Part shown: one piece after another, positions 50,685-60,071 of the stretch
Numbering within the stretch: the first letter of the stretch is position 1
Layout: each line of letters opens with the position of its first letter
NCBI RefSeq assembly: GCF_031202305.1
Contig: NZ_CP101731.1
Span: 310,001 to 374,000 of the forward strand
DNA length: 64,000 nucleotides
DNA from: Pelagibacterium sp. 26DY04
Lineage (GTDB): Bacteria > Pseudomonadota > Alphaproteobacteria > Rhizobiales > Devosiaceae
Direction of reading: 5' to 3'
Made by a program: the position numbers and the translations under genes
The notes under the pieces: model-generated
The model's input: only the letters and a program-made list of their open reading frames with translations
Databases searched by the model: none
Told to the model about the DNA's origin: nothing

Positions 50685-51244
50685 ATGGTTCATATCGTCC
50701 TGTTTCATTCGGTGCTCGGCCTGCGGCCGATCGAGGGGGAAATCGCCGCCGTGTTCGAGGCGGATGGGCACAGTGTGACGCTGCCCGACCTCTATGGCGG
50801 GCAGGCTTCGGACGATTACGATGCGGGGTTTGCGCTGCACCGCGAAATCGGGGAGGAGGCAATTGCTGCGCGTGCCGAGGCGGCGATGAAGGGCGTGCCC
50901 GAGGATGCGGTGCTGGCCGGGGTCTCGTTCGGCACGACGCTGGCGAGCCGATATTGCGCGCGGCGTCCTGAAGCAAAGGGGTGCTGTTTTTTGCAGGCGT
51001 CGCGCCCTGGGAGGCGGCGCCGCGCTCTGGATTGCCGGTTTCGGCGCATGTGGCAGAGCCCGATCCGTTCGATGATGAGGATTATTTCGCGGACTGGGTG
51101 GAAAAGGCCGGGGAGGCGGAGGTGGAGCTGTACCGCTACCCTGGGGTGGGGCACTATTTCCTCGATCCGGCGCTGGAGGATTATGACGAAGAGGCGGCAA
51201 GGTTGTGCCTCGATCGATCGCGGGCGTTTTTGAAGGCGGTGTAG
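50685..51244 (+). pseudogene. dienelactone hydrolase family protein, frameshifted
   Basis: The first frame (50685 to about 50978) encodes MVHIVLFHSVLGLRP, a DLYGGQAS loop and GVSFGTTLA with the nucleophile. The second frame (about 50981 to 51244) continues with VLFFAGVAPWEAAPRSG, DPFDDEDYF and GVGHYFLDP with the catalytic histidine. One base lost around the AAAGGGG run at 50975-50981 explains the break. The nucleophile elbow has Ser, whereas classical dienelactone hydrolase has Cys. Without the shift it would be about 185 residues. Confidence 0.75.
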
Positions 51245-51562
51245 GGGCGCGGCGACATCGGCTGCGGAGGCGGAACGCACATCTTCTGAACTGCGTGGAT
51301 GTCTTGCGGGTCTCCGGGCCAATCCCGAAGACGATGAAGGGGAGGTCCGTGGGAAGAGGCCGAGAGCGGCGCGCATACCTTGCCCCGGGGTGACACGGTG
51401 GACGAGGAGGCGAGGTGGGCGAAACTGCAACCAGAGAGCTGGTTTCGTCGCCGTTACCGTATTAACTCGTCATTGTCGGGCGTGATCGACAATCCGCAGG
51501 GCTGCCGCGGAGGGTAGTAGCTGCGGGCCTCCGCTTACGCTTCGGACGTGGGCTCGCTGCCT
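51245..51562. other. non-coding stretch with a degenerate REP-like element
   Basis: No gene is supported. Around 51303-51335 the sequence TTGCGGGTCTCCGGGCCAATCCCGAAGACGATGA resembles, imperfectly, the TCAAG-loop elements at 43802-43900. The remainder lies between the convergent hydrolase and ABC ATPase genes and shows no clear terminator. Confidence 0.4.
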
Positions 51563-52564
<1,002 letters not shown>

Positions 52565-52600
52565 TTGGTGTGTCCTCTCGTATTCCAAGGCGCCTTCGGC

Positions 52601-52712
52601 GCCCCCTCATCCGCCCCTGCGGGGCACCTTCTCCCCAGGGGGGCGAAGGAAAGAAAGGGCGTGGCGGTCACGGAAGCCCCTCGCCCCTTTGGGTGAGGGG
52701 CGCCCGGGGGCG
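52601..52712. repeat. intergenic repeat cluster, CCCTCATCCGCCCC type
   Basis: GCCCCCTCATCCGCCCCTGC followed by GGGGCACCTTCTCCCC and a GGGGGGCGAAGG arm (52601-52650) is the second copy of the family seen at 46757. A further CCTCGCCCCTTTGGGTGAGGGG hairpin follows at 52679-52700. Confidence 0.7.
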
Positions 52713-52735
52713 CATGCGTATCCAATGGACCGCCA

Positions 52736-53785
52736 TCACAGATCCACCGGCTTGCCCGTGCGCACCGACTCATCGGCGGCAAGGCAGATGCGCAGGGATT
52801 GGACGGCGTCCTGCATGTGGCGGGAAAGGTCGATATCCTCGGTGATGGCGCTGTGGACATAAGCCTGTTCGGTGGCGCAGAGCGCGTCGTGGCCCGGCTC
52901 GCCTTCCATCGAGAGCATCTCGTCCTCGTGGATGAATTCGCCCTTTTCCCCCAGATCGGCGCGGTGGATGCGGATGCGATCGGTCTTGGTGTGGGTTTCG
53001 TGGTCCGACGATTTCGCGCCCTCGTCCATGACGATCGAAACCGAGCCTTTCGGCGTCATGATGTCTTTGACGAAGAACGCGGTTTCCGAGATCATCGGGC
53101 CCCAGGCGGCCTCGTACCAGCCCACCGACCCGTCATCGAACAGCACCTGCAGATGGCCGTAATTGTACATGTTCGGGGCGATATCGTCGGATAGGCGCAC
53201 GCCCATGCCGCGCACCTGGACGGGCTTGGCGTCGGTGATCTGGCACATGACGTCGACATAATGCACCCCGCAATCGACGATGGGGGAGGTGGTCTCCATC
53301 AGCGTCTTGTGGGTCTGCCAGAAGCGACCGGCCGATTGCTGGTTCAAATTCATGCGGAACACGTAGGGGCCGCCGAGCTTGCGCGTCTCGTCGATCAGCC
53401 GCACCCATGAGGGGTGGTGGCGGAGAATGTAGCCGACGACGAGCTTTTTATTGAGGCGCTTGGCCGTTTCGACGACCCGTTCGGCATCGGCGACGGTGGT
53501 GGCCAGGGGCTTTTCGATGAACACATGCGCGCCCTGTTCCATCGCCGCGACGGCGTAGTCGGCGTGGGTATCCGAATAGGTGTTGATCGAAGCCAGGTCA
53601 GGGCTGGTAGCGGCGAGCGCCTCGGTGAAATCGGTGAAGTGGGGATAGGATTCCATGCCCGCGGGCACTGGCGCGGTGCCGCGGGTCACGAGCCCCACGA
53701 TCTCGTAGCCGGGGTGGTTGTGATAGGCCATGGCGTGGGCCCGGCCCATATTGCCGAGGCCCGCGACGAGGACGCGGATGGTCAT
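52736..53785 (-). CDS. Gfo/Idh/MocA-family oxidoreductase
   Basis: An NAD(P)-dependent sugar oxidoreductase of 349 residues. The Rossmann start is VLVAGLGNMGRAHAMAYHNHP, and the catalytic-type lysine is in HVFIEKPLATTVADAERV. It continues with YILRHHPSWVRLIDE and VDCGVHYVDVMCQITDAKP. Its start overlaps the stop of the upstream permease gene by four bases, which shows that it belongs to the transporter operon. A role in remodelling the imported amino sugar or its lactyl derivative fits the murQ context but is an inference. Confidence 0.9.
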   Translation of the reverse strand: MTIRVLVAGLGNMGRAHAMAYHNHPGYEIVGLVTRGTAPVPAGMESYPHFTDFTEALAATSPDLASINTYSDTHADYAVAAMEQGAHVFIEKPLATTVADAERVVETAKRLNKKLVVGYILRHHPSWVRLIDETRKLGGPYVFRMNLNQQSAGRFWQTHKTLMETTSPIVDCGVHYVDVMCQITDAKPVQVRGMGVRLSDDIAPNMYNYGHLQVLFDDGSVGWYEAAWGPMISETAFFVKDIMTPKGSVSIVMDEGAKSSDHETHTKTDRIRIHRADLGEKGEFIHEDEMLSMEGEPGHDALCATEQAYVHSAITEDIDLSRHMQDAVQSLRICLAADESVRTGKPVDL

Positions 53786-54624
53786 TTGACGGCTCCCGAG
53801 GTGATGCCGCGGATCAGCTGCCGCGAGAAGATGAGATAGAGGATCAGCACCGGCACGATGGCGAGGGTCAGCGCGGCCAGCACCGCGTTCCAATTGGTGA
53901 CGAACTGGCCGATGAAGACCTGCGCGCCCAGGGTCACTGTCTTGGTGGCTTCGGCGGGGGCGAGGATCAGGGGGAACCAGAGATCGTTCCAGATCGGGAT
54001 CATCGTAAAGACCGCAACCGTCGCCATGGCTGGACGGACCAGGGGCAGGACCAGGGTGAAAAAGATGCGGTATTCGGAAAGTCCGTCGACGCGGCCGGCG
54101 TTTTTGAGATCGTTAGAGACCGTTCGCATGAATTCCGACAGGATGAAGATGGCGAGCGGCAGCCCCTGGGCGGTGTAGACCAGGATCAGCGCGGTCAATG
54201 TGTTGACCAGCCCCGAAGCGACCATCATCTGCAGGATGGCGACCGTGCCCAGGCGAATGGGGATCATGATGCCTAGCGCCAGGTAGAGCCCCATCAGCGG
54301 GTTGCCCCTGAAGCGGTATTCGGAAAGGGCAAACGCGGCCATGGCGCCGAACAACAGTACGCAGGCGAGCGAAACGACGGTGACGATCAGCGAGTTCTGG
54401 AAGTAGAGCAGGAAATCGCCCTGGCTGGTGACGGTCTCAAATCCCACCAGCGAGAAGCTTTCGGCGTTGGGGAAGGCTAGGGGATCGTTGAAGATGTCGC
54501 GCCGGGCCTTGAAGGCGTTGATGACGATGACGAACACCGGAAACAGCGCGATCAGCGTATAAGCGATCAGCACGGCGTGGGCGGCGATCGCGCGCGGCAG
54601 CGAGGAGCGGGCGGTGGAAGCCAT
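53782..54624 (-). CDS. sugar ABC transporter permease, MalG type
   Basis: A permease of 280 residues with six helices. It has PVFVIVINAFKARRDIFNDPLAFP near the start and the EAA loop SNDLKNAGRVDGLSEYRIFFTLVLPLVRP. It ends with LIRGITSGAVK. Its start overlaps the stop of the MalF-type gene by one base. It pairs with that permease in the operon's importer. Confidence 0.94.
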   Translation of the reverse strand: MASTARSSLPRAIAAHAVLIAYTLIALFPVFVIVINAFKARRDIFNDPLAFPNAESFSLVGFETVTSQGDFLLYFQNSLIVTVVSLACVLLFGAMAAFALSEYRFRGNPLMGLYLALGIMIPIRLGTVAILQMMVASGLVNTLTALILVYTAQGLPLAIFILSEFMRTVSNDLKNAGRVDGLSEYRIFFTLVLPLVRPAMATVAVFTMIPIWNDLWFPLILAPAEATKTVTLGAQVFIGQFVTNWNAVLAALTLAIVPVLILYLIFSRQLIRGITSGAVK

Positions 54625-55553
54625 CAGAACTGATACCTCCGCATGCGGGTCTGGATGCCGAAGAGATAGATGCAGACCCCGACCAGGATGATCAGGAACA
54701 TCATGGTGGCGATGGTCGAGCCCATATTGACGTCGCCCTGCTGGAGCTGGAAGCCGAAGAAGGTGCGGTAGAGCAGCGTCCCCAATATGTCGGTGGAGAA
54801 ATTGGGGCCGGCCTGGGCGCCTTGCGTCACGTAGATGAGGTCAAAGGCGTTGAAATTGCCCACGAAGGTGAGAATCGAGATGATGCCAATGGTGGGCAGG
54901 ATCAGCGGAAGCTGGATCTTGAAGAACTGTTTGGCGCCGGTGACGCCATCGATCTCGGCCGCTTCGATCACCTCGTCGGGGATCGAGAGCAGGGCCGCAT
55001 AGATCAGCATCATGGGGATGCCCACGAACTGCCAGACCGAGACGAGTGCGAGGGTGGTGAGCGCCGCGCCTTCCTGGCCCAGCCAGGGGGCAAAGAGGAA
55101 GCGCAGGCCGATGGCGTCGAGCATGTTGGGGGCGATGCCCCAGAGCGGGGAGAGGATCAACTGCCAGGCAAAGCCCACGATCACGAAGGAGAGGATGGTG
55201 GGGATGAAGATGGCGGTGCGGTAGAAACCCCTCAGGCGCAGATTGGGATTGGAAAGGATGGCGGCCAGAAGGACGCCGATGGGGTTCTGCACAACCATGT
55301 GGATAAAGAAGAACCAGAAATTGTTGTAGAGCGCGTTCCAGAACGAAGCGGCCCAGCGCGGATCGAAGAACAGGGTCTGGAAATTTCTGAGGCCCACGAA
55401 GGCGCGCTCGCCGTCGACCGGGCCGAAGAGCGATTGGAAAAGGGTCGAGAACAGCGGGACGATCATGATGGCGGTGTAGACGAGCACCGCGGGCGCCAGA
55501 AACACCGCGATGTGCCAGCGGCGCGGGGGCTTGTGCTCGATGGTTGCCGCCAT
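54624..55553 (-). CDS. sugar ABC transporter permease, MalF type
   Basis: A permease of 309 residues with six helices. The region SLFGPVDGERAFVGLRNFQTLFFDPRWAASFWNAL after helix 1 and the EAA loop PDEVIEAAEIDGVTGAKQFFKIQLPLILPT identify it. About 200 bases of hairpin and repeat sequence separate it from the binding-protein gene upstream, a spacing often seen where the receptor mRNA is made in excess. Confidence 0.93.
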   Translation of the reverse strand: MAATIEHKPPRRWHIAVFLAPAVLVYTAIMIVPLFSTLFQSLFGPVDGERAFVGLRNFQTLFFDPRWAASFWNALYNNFWFFFIHMVVQNPIGVLLAAILSNPNLRLRGFYRTAIFIPTILSFVIVGFAWQLILSPLWGIAPNMLDAIGLRFLFAPWLGQEGAALTTLALVSVWQFVGIPMMLIYAALLSIPDEVIEAAEIDGVTGAKQFFKIQLPLILPTIGIISILTFVGNFNAFDLIYVTQGAQAGPNFSTDILGTLLYRTFFGFQLQQGDVNMGSTIATMMFLIILVGVCIYLFGIQTRMRRYQF

Positions 55554-55580
55554 GTCGGTTGGTTTCCCTCGTGGTAAGGA

Positions 55581-55609
55581 CGGGCGGCTGGCGCCGCCCG
55601 GAGTTTTTT
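55581..55609. other. GC-rich hairpin between binding-protein and permease genes
   Basis: CGGGCGGC and GCCGCCCG form an eight-bp stem with a TGGC loop. Six T follow on the plus strand, so it would terminate antisense transcription. On the coding (minus) strand there is no T-run, and it more likely stabilises the binding-protein message. Confidence 0.5.
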
Positions 55610-55615
55610 GAACGG

Positions 55616-55748
55616 TCCCCTCACCCTGGCCCTCTCCCCGGCGGGGAGAGGGAATTGTGGGTGTGGCAGTTCAGGTTCTTTCCCGCGCGCCTGGGTAGGA
55701 CCCACCCTCGCCCCTTCGGGGAGAGGGTGGCCGGCAGGCCGGTGAGGC
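55616..55748. repeat. two intergenic repeat units, CCCTCTCCCC type
   Basis: CCCTCACCCTGGCCCTCTCC with GGAGAGGG (55616-55652) and CCACCCTCGCCCCTTCGGGG with GAGAGGGTGGCCGGC (55699-55748) are self-complementary elements related to those at 46757 and 52601. They fill most of the gap between the binding-protein and permease genes. Confidence 0.65.
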
Positions 55749-55752
55749 GCGC

Positions 55753-57024
55753 CTACTCTTCGTACATACCCGGCGTATACCAGCTATCGAGACCTTCCTG
55801 GATCGCCGCGGCGGCGTCGGCAGGGGTTTCGGTGCCGGCGAGTACGTTGGCGGCGTGCAGCCAGTTGTCGTTCTCGAGGTTCGGCGTGCCGCGCGAGAGG
55901 ATCTGGTAGGTCGGCCGGATGGTCGATTCACAATTTTCGCGCCAGGAGACGAACTCGTTGGCAAGCTCGTTTTCCAGCGTCACCGGTTCGTTGGAAAGCG
56001 CGAAGAAGCCGGGGAGCGCGTTGGAATAAAGCTCGGCGAATTCGGCCGAAGCCACCCAGTTGAGGAAGGTGCGGCCCGCTTCGGCGTTGGGGCTGGCGGC
56101 GTTCAGGCCGATGCCGATATCGGTGTGGTCCGAGATGTAGCAGGTGTCACCCTCGGCCGGGACCGGCGGGGGGAAGGCGCCCATGGCGAAATCGGCCTGT
56201 TCCTCGAACAGCGCGATCTCCCACGAGCCGGCCGGGAAGATGGCGGCGCGGCCGAGCGTGAACAGGTTCTGGCTGTCGGGATAGGTCTGGGCCTGGTAGC
56301 CCTCGCCGGCATATTCGCCCCAGCGGGCGAGGACTTCGAGCGGCTCGACCCACTCCTCATCGGTGAACTTGGCCTCGCCGGCGATCAGCGCCTGGCGGCC
56401 TTCTTCGCCCGCCCAATAGGCCGGGCCGATATTGTGATAGCCCATGGAGGCCGCTTCCCACTGATCGACGGCGCCGATGGCGAGCGGGATATAGGTGCCG
56501 TCCTCCTGGATGGCGTCGAGCACGGCGAAGAATTCTTCCTCGGTGGTGGGCTCTTCGAGGCCCAGTTCGGCGAAGGCGTCGGCGTTGTAGATGAAGCCAT
56601 GGATCACCGAGGCCATGGGAACGCAGAAGGTCTGGCTGCCATCGTCGGTTGACCAGGCCGATTTGGCGACGTCGGAGAAATTGGCCATGCCTTCGAGGTC
56701 GGTAAGATCGGCCAGATGGTCTTCCTGGAACAGGGCCAGCGAGGCATCGAAGGGGCGGCAGGTGATGATGTCGCCGGCCGAGCCCGCTTCGAGCTTGGCG
56801 TTGAGCGCCGCATTGTATTCGGTGGGCGCGGTGGGCTGGAATTCGACGTTGATCTCGGGATGGGCGGCCTCGAAGGCCGGGATCAGGGTCTGTTGCCAGA
56901 TGGTCAGATCGTCATTGCGCCAGCTTTCGATGACGAGGGTGGTTTCCTGCGCCAGGAGCGGCGTGGCCGCGAGCGCAAGAACGACCCCGGCACTGCCGCT
57001 GAGCAGCTTCGATTTCGAAATCAT
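55753..57024 (-). CDS. sugar ABC transporter substrate-binding protein (family 1)
   Basis: A periplasmic receptor of 423 residues with a Sec signal ending in LLAQ. The mature region has SWRNDDLTIWQQTLIPAFEAAHPEINVEFQPTAPTEYNAAL. A GDIITCRPFDASLALFQ segment and a C-terminal AADAAAAIQEGLDSWYTPG helix follow. The operon context (MurQ, NagA, SIS enzyme) suggests GlcNAc, MurNAc or a related glycan fragment as ligand. Confidence 0.93.
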   Translation of the reverse strand: MISKSKLLSGSAGVVLALAATPLLAQETTLVIESWRNDDLTIWQQTLIPAFEAAHPEINVEFQPTAPTEYNAALNAKLEAGSAGDIITCRPFDASLALFQEDHLADLTDLEGMANFSDVAKSAWSTDDGSQTFCVPMASVIHGFIYNADAFAELGLEEPTTEEEFFAVLDAIQEDGTYIPLAIGAVDQWEAASMGYHNIGPAYWAGEEGRQALIAGEAKFTDEEWVEPLEVLARWGEYAGEGYQAQTYPDSQNLFTLGRAAIFPAGSWEIALFEEQADFAMGAFPPPVPAEGDTCYISDHTDIGIGLNAASPNAEAGRTFLNWVASAEFAELYSNALPGFFALSNEPVTLENELANEFVSWRENCESTIRPTYQILSRGTPNLENDNWLHAANVLAGTETPADAAAAIQEGLDSWYTPGMYEE

Positions 57025-57090
57025 GATGCTTCCTCTCTTTGTTATCCCATCGGGCGAACCGGATGGGGGATTCCCTTTTGTTGCCGGGAG

Positions 57091-57993
57091 CTAGGCCTGG
57101 CCCATAAGGGCCAGCGCCGCGCGCACGACACCGCCCGATCGCAAGAGCAGGTCCCGCGCCTCGGCCGGATTCTTGGCGCCCGCGGCCAGAAGGATCGCGG
57201 GTTTGACTTCATTGTTGGCGGCGCGCAGCGCGTCTGCGGCGACATCTGGATCGACGCCGGCGACGCGCGCGACGATGCCGGTGGCGCGCAGGACGAGCTT
57301 GGCGTTGTCGGCGGTGACGTTGACCATGAGATTGTCGTGGATATGCCCCATGCGCACCCCGATCAGGGTGGAGAGCATGTTGAGGGTGGCTTTTTGCGCC
57401 GTGCCCGCCGCCATGCGCGTGGAGCCGGAAATCACTTCCGCGCCGGTGGAAAGAAGAATGGCGACATCGGCCTGGTCAAGGAGCGGGGTATTGGCGTTGC
57501 CGGCGATGCCGGCCGTTTTGGCGCCGGCGGCCTTGGCGGCGGCAAGGCCGGCGACCGTGTAGCGCGTGGTGCCGCTGGCTGACAGGCAGATGACGAAATC
57601 ATTGGGGCCGACGCCGGCCTGGGCGATATCGGCTGCACCCGCTTCGGTGTCGTCTTCGGGCCCGCCGAGCAGTTCTTCGGTCATCGCCTGGCCGCCGGCC
57701 ATGAGGATCACGATACGATCGCGAGCGATGCCATAGGTCTGGGGGATTTCGAGTGCGTCCGATAGGGCGATGAGGCCGGGGCTGCCGGCGCCGAGATAGA
57801 CGAGGCGCCCGCCGGCCCTGAGCGCGGCGACGGCGAGTTCGGCCGCCCTGGCGATGTCGGGAATAACGGTGGTGACGGCGTCGAGGCCACGCTTCTGGCC
57901 GTCGAGCAGGGCCGAGAGGATTGCTTCATCCTCCCAGGCATCGAGCCCGGCATAGCGCGGATCGGCGGCTTCCGTGGACGCAAGCGCGCTCAT
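57091..57993 (-). CDS. murQ: N-acetylmuramic acid 6-phosphate etherase-like protein
   Basis: MurQ cleaves the lactyl ether of MurNAc-6-P to give GlcNAc-6-P and D-lactate. The 300-residue product has a SIS fold, the signature GSTRMAAGTAQKATLNMLSTL, and HDNLMVNVTADNAKLVLRA near the C-terminus. The N-terminal phosphate loop differs: GAGSPGLIALSDALEIPQTYG stands where classical MurQ has GAGTSGRLG...E.PPTFG. The substrate may therefore be a variant. It is the first gene of the minus-strand transport operon, divergent from the GntR regulator. Confidence 0.85.
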   Translation of the reverse strand: MSALASTEAADPRYAGLDAWEDEAILSALLDGQKRGLDAVTTVIPDIARAAELAVAALRAGGRLVYLGAGSPGLIALSDALEIPQTYGIARDRIVILMAGGQAMTEELLGGPEDDTEAGAADIAQAGVGPNDFVICLSASGTTRYTVAGLAAAKAAGAKTAGIAGNANTPLLDQADVAILLSTGAEVISGSTRMAAGTAQKATLNMLSTLIGVRMGHIHDNLMVNVTADNAKLVLRATGIVARVAGVDPDVAADALRAANNEVKPAILLAAGAKNPAEARDLLLRSGGVVRAALALMGQA

Positions 57994-58084
57994 GGCCGGA
58001 TGTCCCGCGCCGCTGTTCCGATCTGCATGTCACCCCTACGCTTCATGCAATTCCTCCTGACAACTCGATAATGCCAAAAAAATA

Positions 58085-58099
58085 CCACTTGTCCAGTGG
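58085..58099. promoter_or_regulatory. operator-like site in the murQ/gntR gap
   Basis: CCACTTGTCCAGTGG (arms CCACT/AGTGG) lies in the 255-base gap between the divergent murQ and gntR genes. It resembles in layout the NagR/DasR-type sites of HutC-family amino-sugar regulators, with CCACT/AGTGG arms, though the centre differs. Confidence 0.5.
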
Positions 58100-58248
58100 G
58101 GTGTTACGATTTTGTGATGATCGCAGATGGGGAGGGCCCATGGTTCCCCGATTTCTGCCGCTTTTTCCGTCTTTTGCGAATTTTCCGTTCTCATGGCTTT
58201 TCCAATGGCCTGATATTGGTATTATGTGGATCACAGGAGCGCTTCGTC

Positions 58249-59025
58249 ATGAAGCGGGGCGGGGAGCGGGCAATGACTCTGAGCATCGAGGACATTTTCC
58301 GGCAGACCGCCGCAGCGCCGGGCGGCGGGCCGCTCTATCTCAAATTGCGCCGTTCGATCGAGGATGCGGTCAGATCCGGGCTCATCAATCCCGGCGACGC
58401 GCTGCCTTCGGAGCGCGATATCGCCGCGACCGCCGACGTTTCTCGGGTGACGGTGCGCAAGGCGGTGCAGAACCTGGTGGCCGACGGGATTCTGATCCAG
58501 CGCCATGGCTCGGGAACCTTCGTTGCCCCGCGCATCGAACGCGTCGAGCAGCCGCTTTCCAGCCTCACCTCGTTCACCGAGGACATGGCGCGGCGGGGCC
58601 GGACGATGACCAATCAATGGCTCGACCGTGGGCTTTACGATCCCTCCCCGCAGGAAGCTGTGGTGCTGGGCCTGGGGGCCGGAGAGAAGGTGGCGCGGGT
58701 CAACCGGCTGCGCATGGCCGACGGCAATCCGCTGGCCATCGAGCGCGCTTCGCTCGCCGCCTCGATTCTGCCCGACCCCGACGGCATCAGGGCCTCGCTT
58801 TACGCGCATCTGGAAAAGACCGGCAATCGCCCGGTGCGCGCCATCCAGCGCATCGCCGCGGTCAATCTCGGAGGCCAGGACGCCGATCTGCTCGATGTAG
58901 CGGCAGGGGCGGCCAGCCTCAAGATCGAGCGCACCTCTTACCTGGCTTCGGGGCGGATCGTCGAATTCACCCGCTCCATCTATCGCGGCGACGCCTACGA
59001 CTTTGTCGCCGAACTGCGTATCTAA
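58249..59025 (+). CDS. GntR-family regulator, HutC/NagR type
   Basis: A regulator of about 258 residues. The winged helix at about 30-90 (YLKLRRSIEDAVRSGLINPGDALPSERDIAATADVSRVTVRKAVQNL) precedes a UTRA effector domain (RVEQPLSSLTSFTEDMARRGRTM...YLASGRIVEFTRSIYRGD). UTRA proteins of amino-sugar loci bind GlcNAc-6-P or GlcN-6-P. ATG at 58249 (AGGAG nine bases upstream) or 58273 (GGGGAG six bases upstream) are both possible. It likely controls both divergent units. Confidence 0.9.
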   Translation: MKRGGERAMTLSIEDIFRQTAAAPGGGPLYLKLRRSIEDAVRSGLINPGDALPSERDIAATADVSRVTVRKAVQNLVADGILIQRHGSGTFVAPRIERVEQPLSSLTSFTEDMARRGRTMTNQWLDRGLYDPSPQEAVVLGLGAGEKVARVNRLRMADGNPLAIERASLAASILPDPDGIRASLYAHLEKTGNRPVRAIQRIAAVNLGGQDADLLDVAAGAASLKIERTSYLASGRIVEFTRSIYRGDAYDFVAELRI

Positions 59026-59042
59026 AAGGATTTGTGGCCCGC

Positions 59043-60071
59043 ATGACTCAGACCACCCATATGAAGCGCGAAGTGGCCGAGATTCCCAAGGCCGTCGAAC
59101 GGCTCCTGACCGACGGACGCGGCGCGCTCGATGCGGCGGCGCGGGCGCTCAAATCCGCCGATCCCAATGTGATCGTGACCGTGGCGCGCGGGTCTTCCGA
59201 CCACGCAGCGACCTATTTCAAATATGCGTGCGAGCTGGCGACGGGGGTGCCGGTGGCTTCGGTCGGGCCCTCGGTTGCATCGATCTACGGGGTCGATCTC
59301 AAGCTGGATCGGGCCGGAGCTATTGGGATTTCCCAATCGGGGAAAAGCCCCGATATCGTCGCCATGCTCTCGAGCGCCCGGCGCTCGGGGGCGACGGCGA
59401 TCGCCATCACCAATTCGGTGGACTCGCCCATGGCCGAAGCGGCCAATCACGTCGTCGACATCTGCGCGGGGGCGGAACATTCGGTGGCCGCGACCAAGAC
59501 CTTCGTCACCTCGGCGGTGGCGGGGCTGGCGATCGTTGCCGGCTGGAGCGGGGACGAGCGGCTGATCCGGGTGCTCGATGCCTTGCCCGAGGCGCTGGAC
59601 AACGCGCTCTCATGCGATTGGTCGGCGCTGGTGGAGGCGACGGCGGACGTCAGCTCCCTCTATGTGCTCGGGCGCGGGCCGGGCGCGGCGATCGCCAGTG
59701 AAGCGGCCCTGAAGTTCAAGGAAACCTCGGGGCTCCATGCAGAAGCCTATTCGACCGCCGAAGTACTGCACGGGCCGGCCGCGATCGTCGAGCGCGGTTT
59801 TCCGGTTCTGGCGCTCTCGGTCGCCGACAAGGCGCGGCCCTCGATCCTCGAAACCTGTTCGCGGCTGGCGCAGCAGGGGGGCACCGTGTTCGTGACCGAT
59901 CCCGAACCGGGGGCCGGGACCGCGCTGCCGGTGGCCCGTACCGGGCACCCGCTGACCGATCCGATCGCGCTGGTGGTTTCCTTCTATGGCTTCATCGAAG
60001 CCTTGGCGCGCAAGCGCGGCTTCAACCCCGACGAGCCTCCCCATCTGCGCAAAGTGACGGCCACCCTATGA
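59043..60071 (+). CDS. SIS-domain glucosamine-6-phosphate isomerase/deaminase (GlmS-like)
   Basis: A 342-residue protein with two SIS domains and no glutaminase domain. The first domain has VARGSSDHAATYFKY, ISQSGKSPDIVAML and AATKTFVTS. The second has LGRGPGAAIASEAALKFKETSGLHAEAYSTAEVLHGP, the sugar-phosphate-binding and catalytic region of GlmS-type isomerases. It would convert GlcN-6-P to Fru-6-P and ammonia (NagB-II/GlmD-like activity). Its stop overlaps the start of nagA by four bases. Confidence 0.92.
   Translation: MTQTTHMKREVAEIPKAVERLLTDGRGALDAAARALKSADPNVIVTVARGSSDHAATYFKYACELATGVPVASVGPSVASIYGVDLKLDRAGAIGISQSGKSPDIVAMLSSARRSGATAIAITNSVDSPMAEAANHVVDICAGAEHSVAATKTFVTSAVAGLAIVAGWSGDERLIRVLDALPEALDNALSCDWSALVEATADVSSLYVLGRGPGAAIASEAALKFKETSGLHAEAYSTAEVLHGPAAIVERGFPVLALSVADKARPSILETCSRLAQQGGTVFVTDPEPGAGTALPVARTGHPLTDPIALVVSFYGFIEALARKRGFNPDEPPHLRKVTATL

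Noticed and set aside
57921-58248. A 716-codon plus-strand frame running from murQ into the SIS gene
   Set aside because: Its upstream part runs antisense to murQ and then out of frame through gntR. Only the codons from 59043 on have SIS-domain features.
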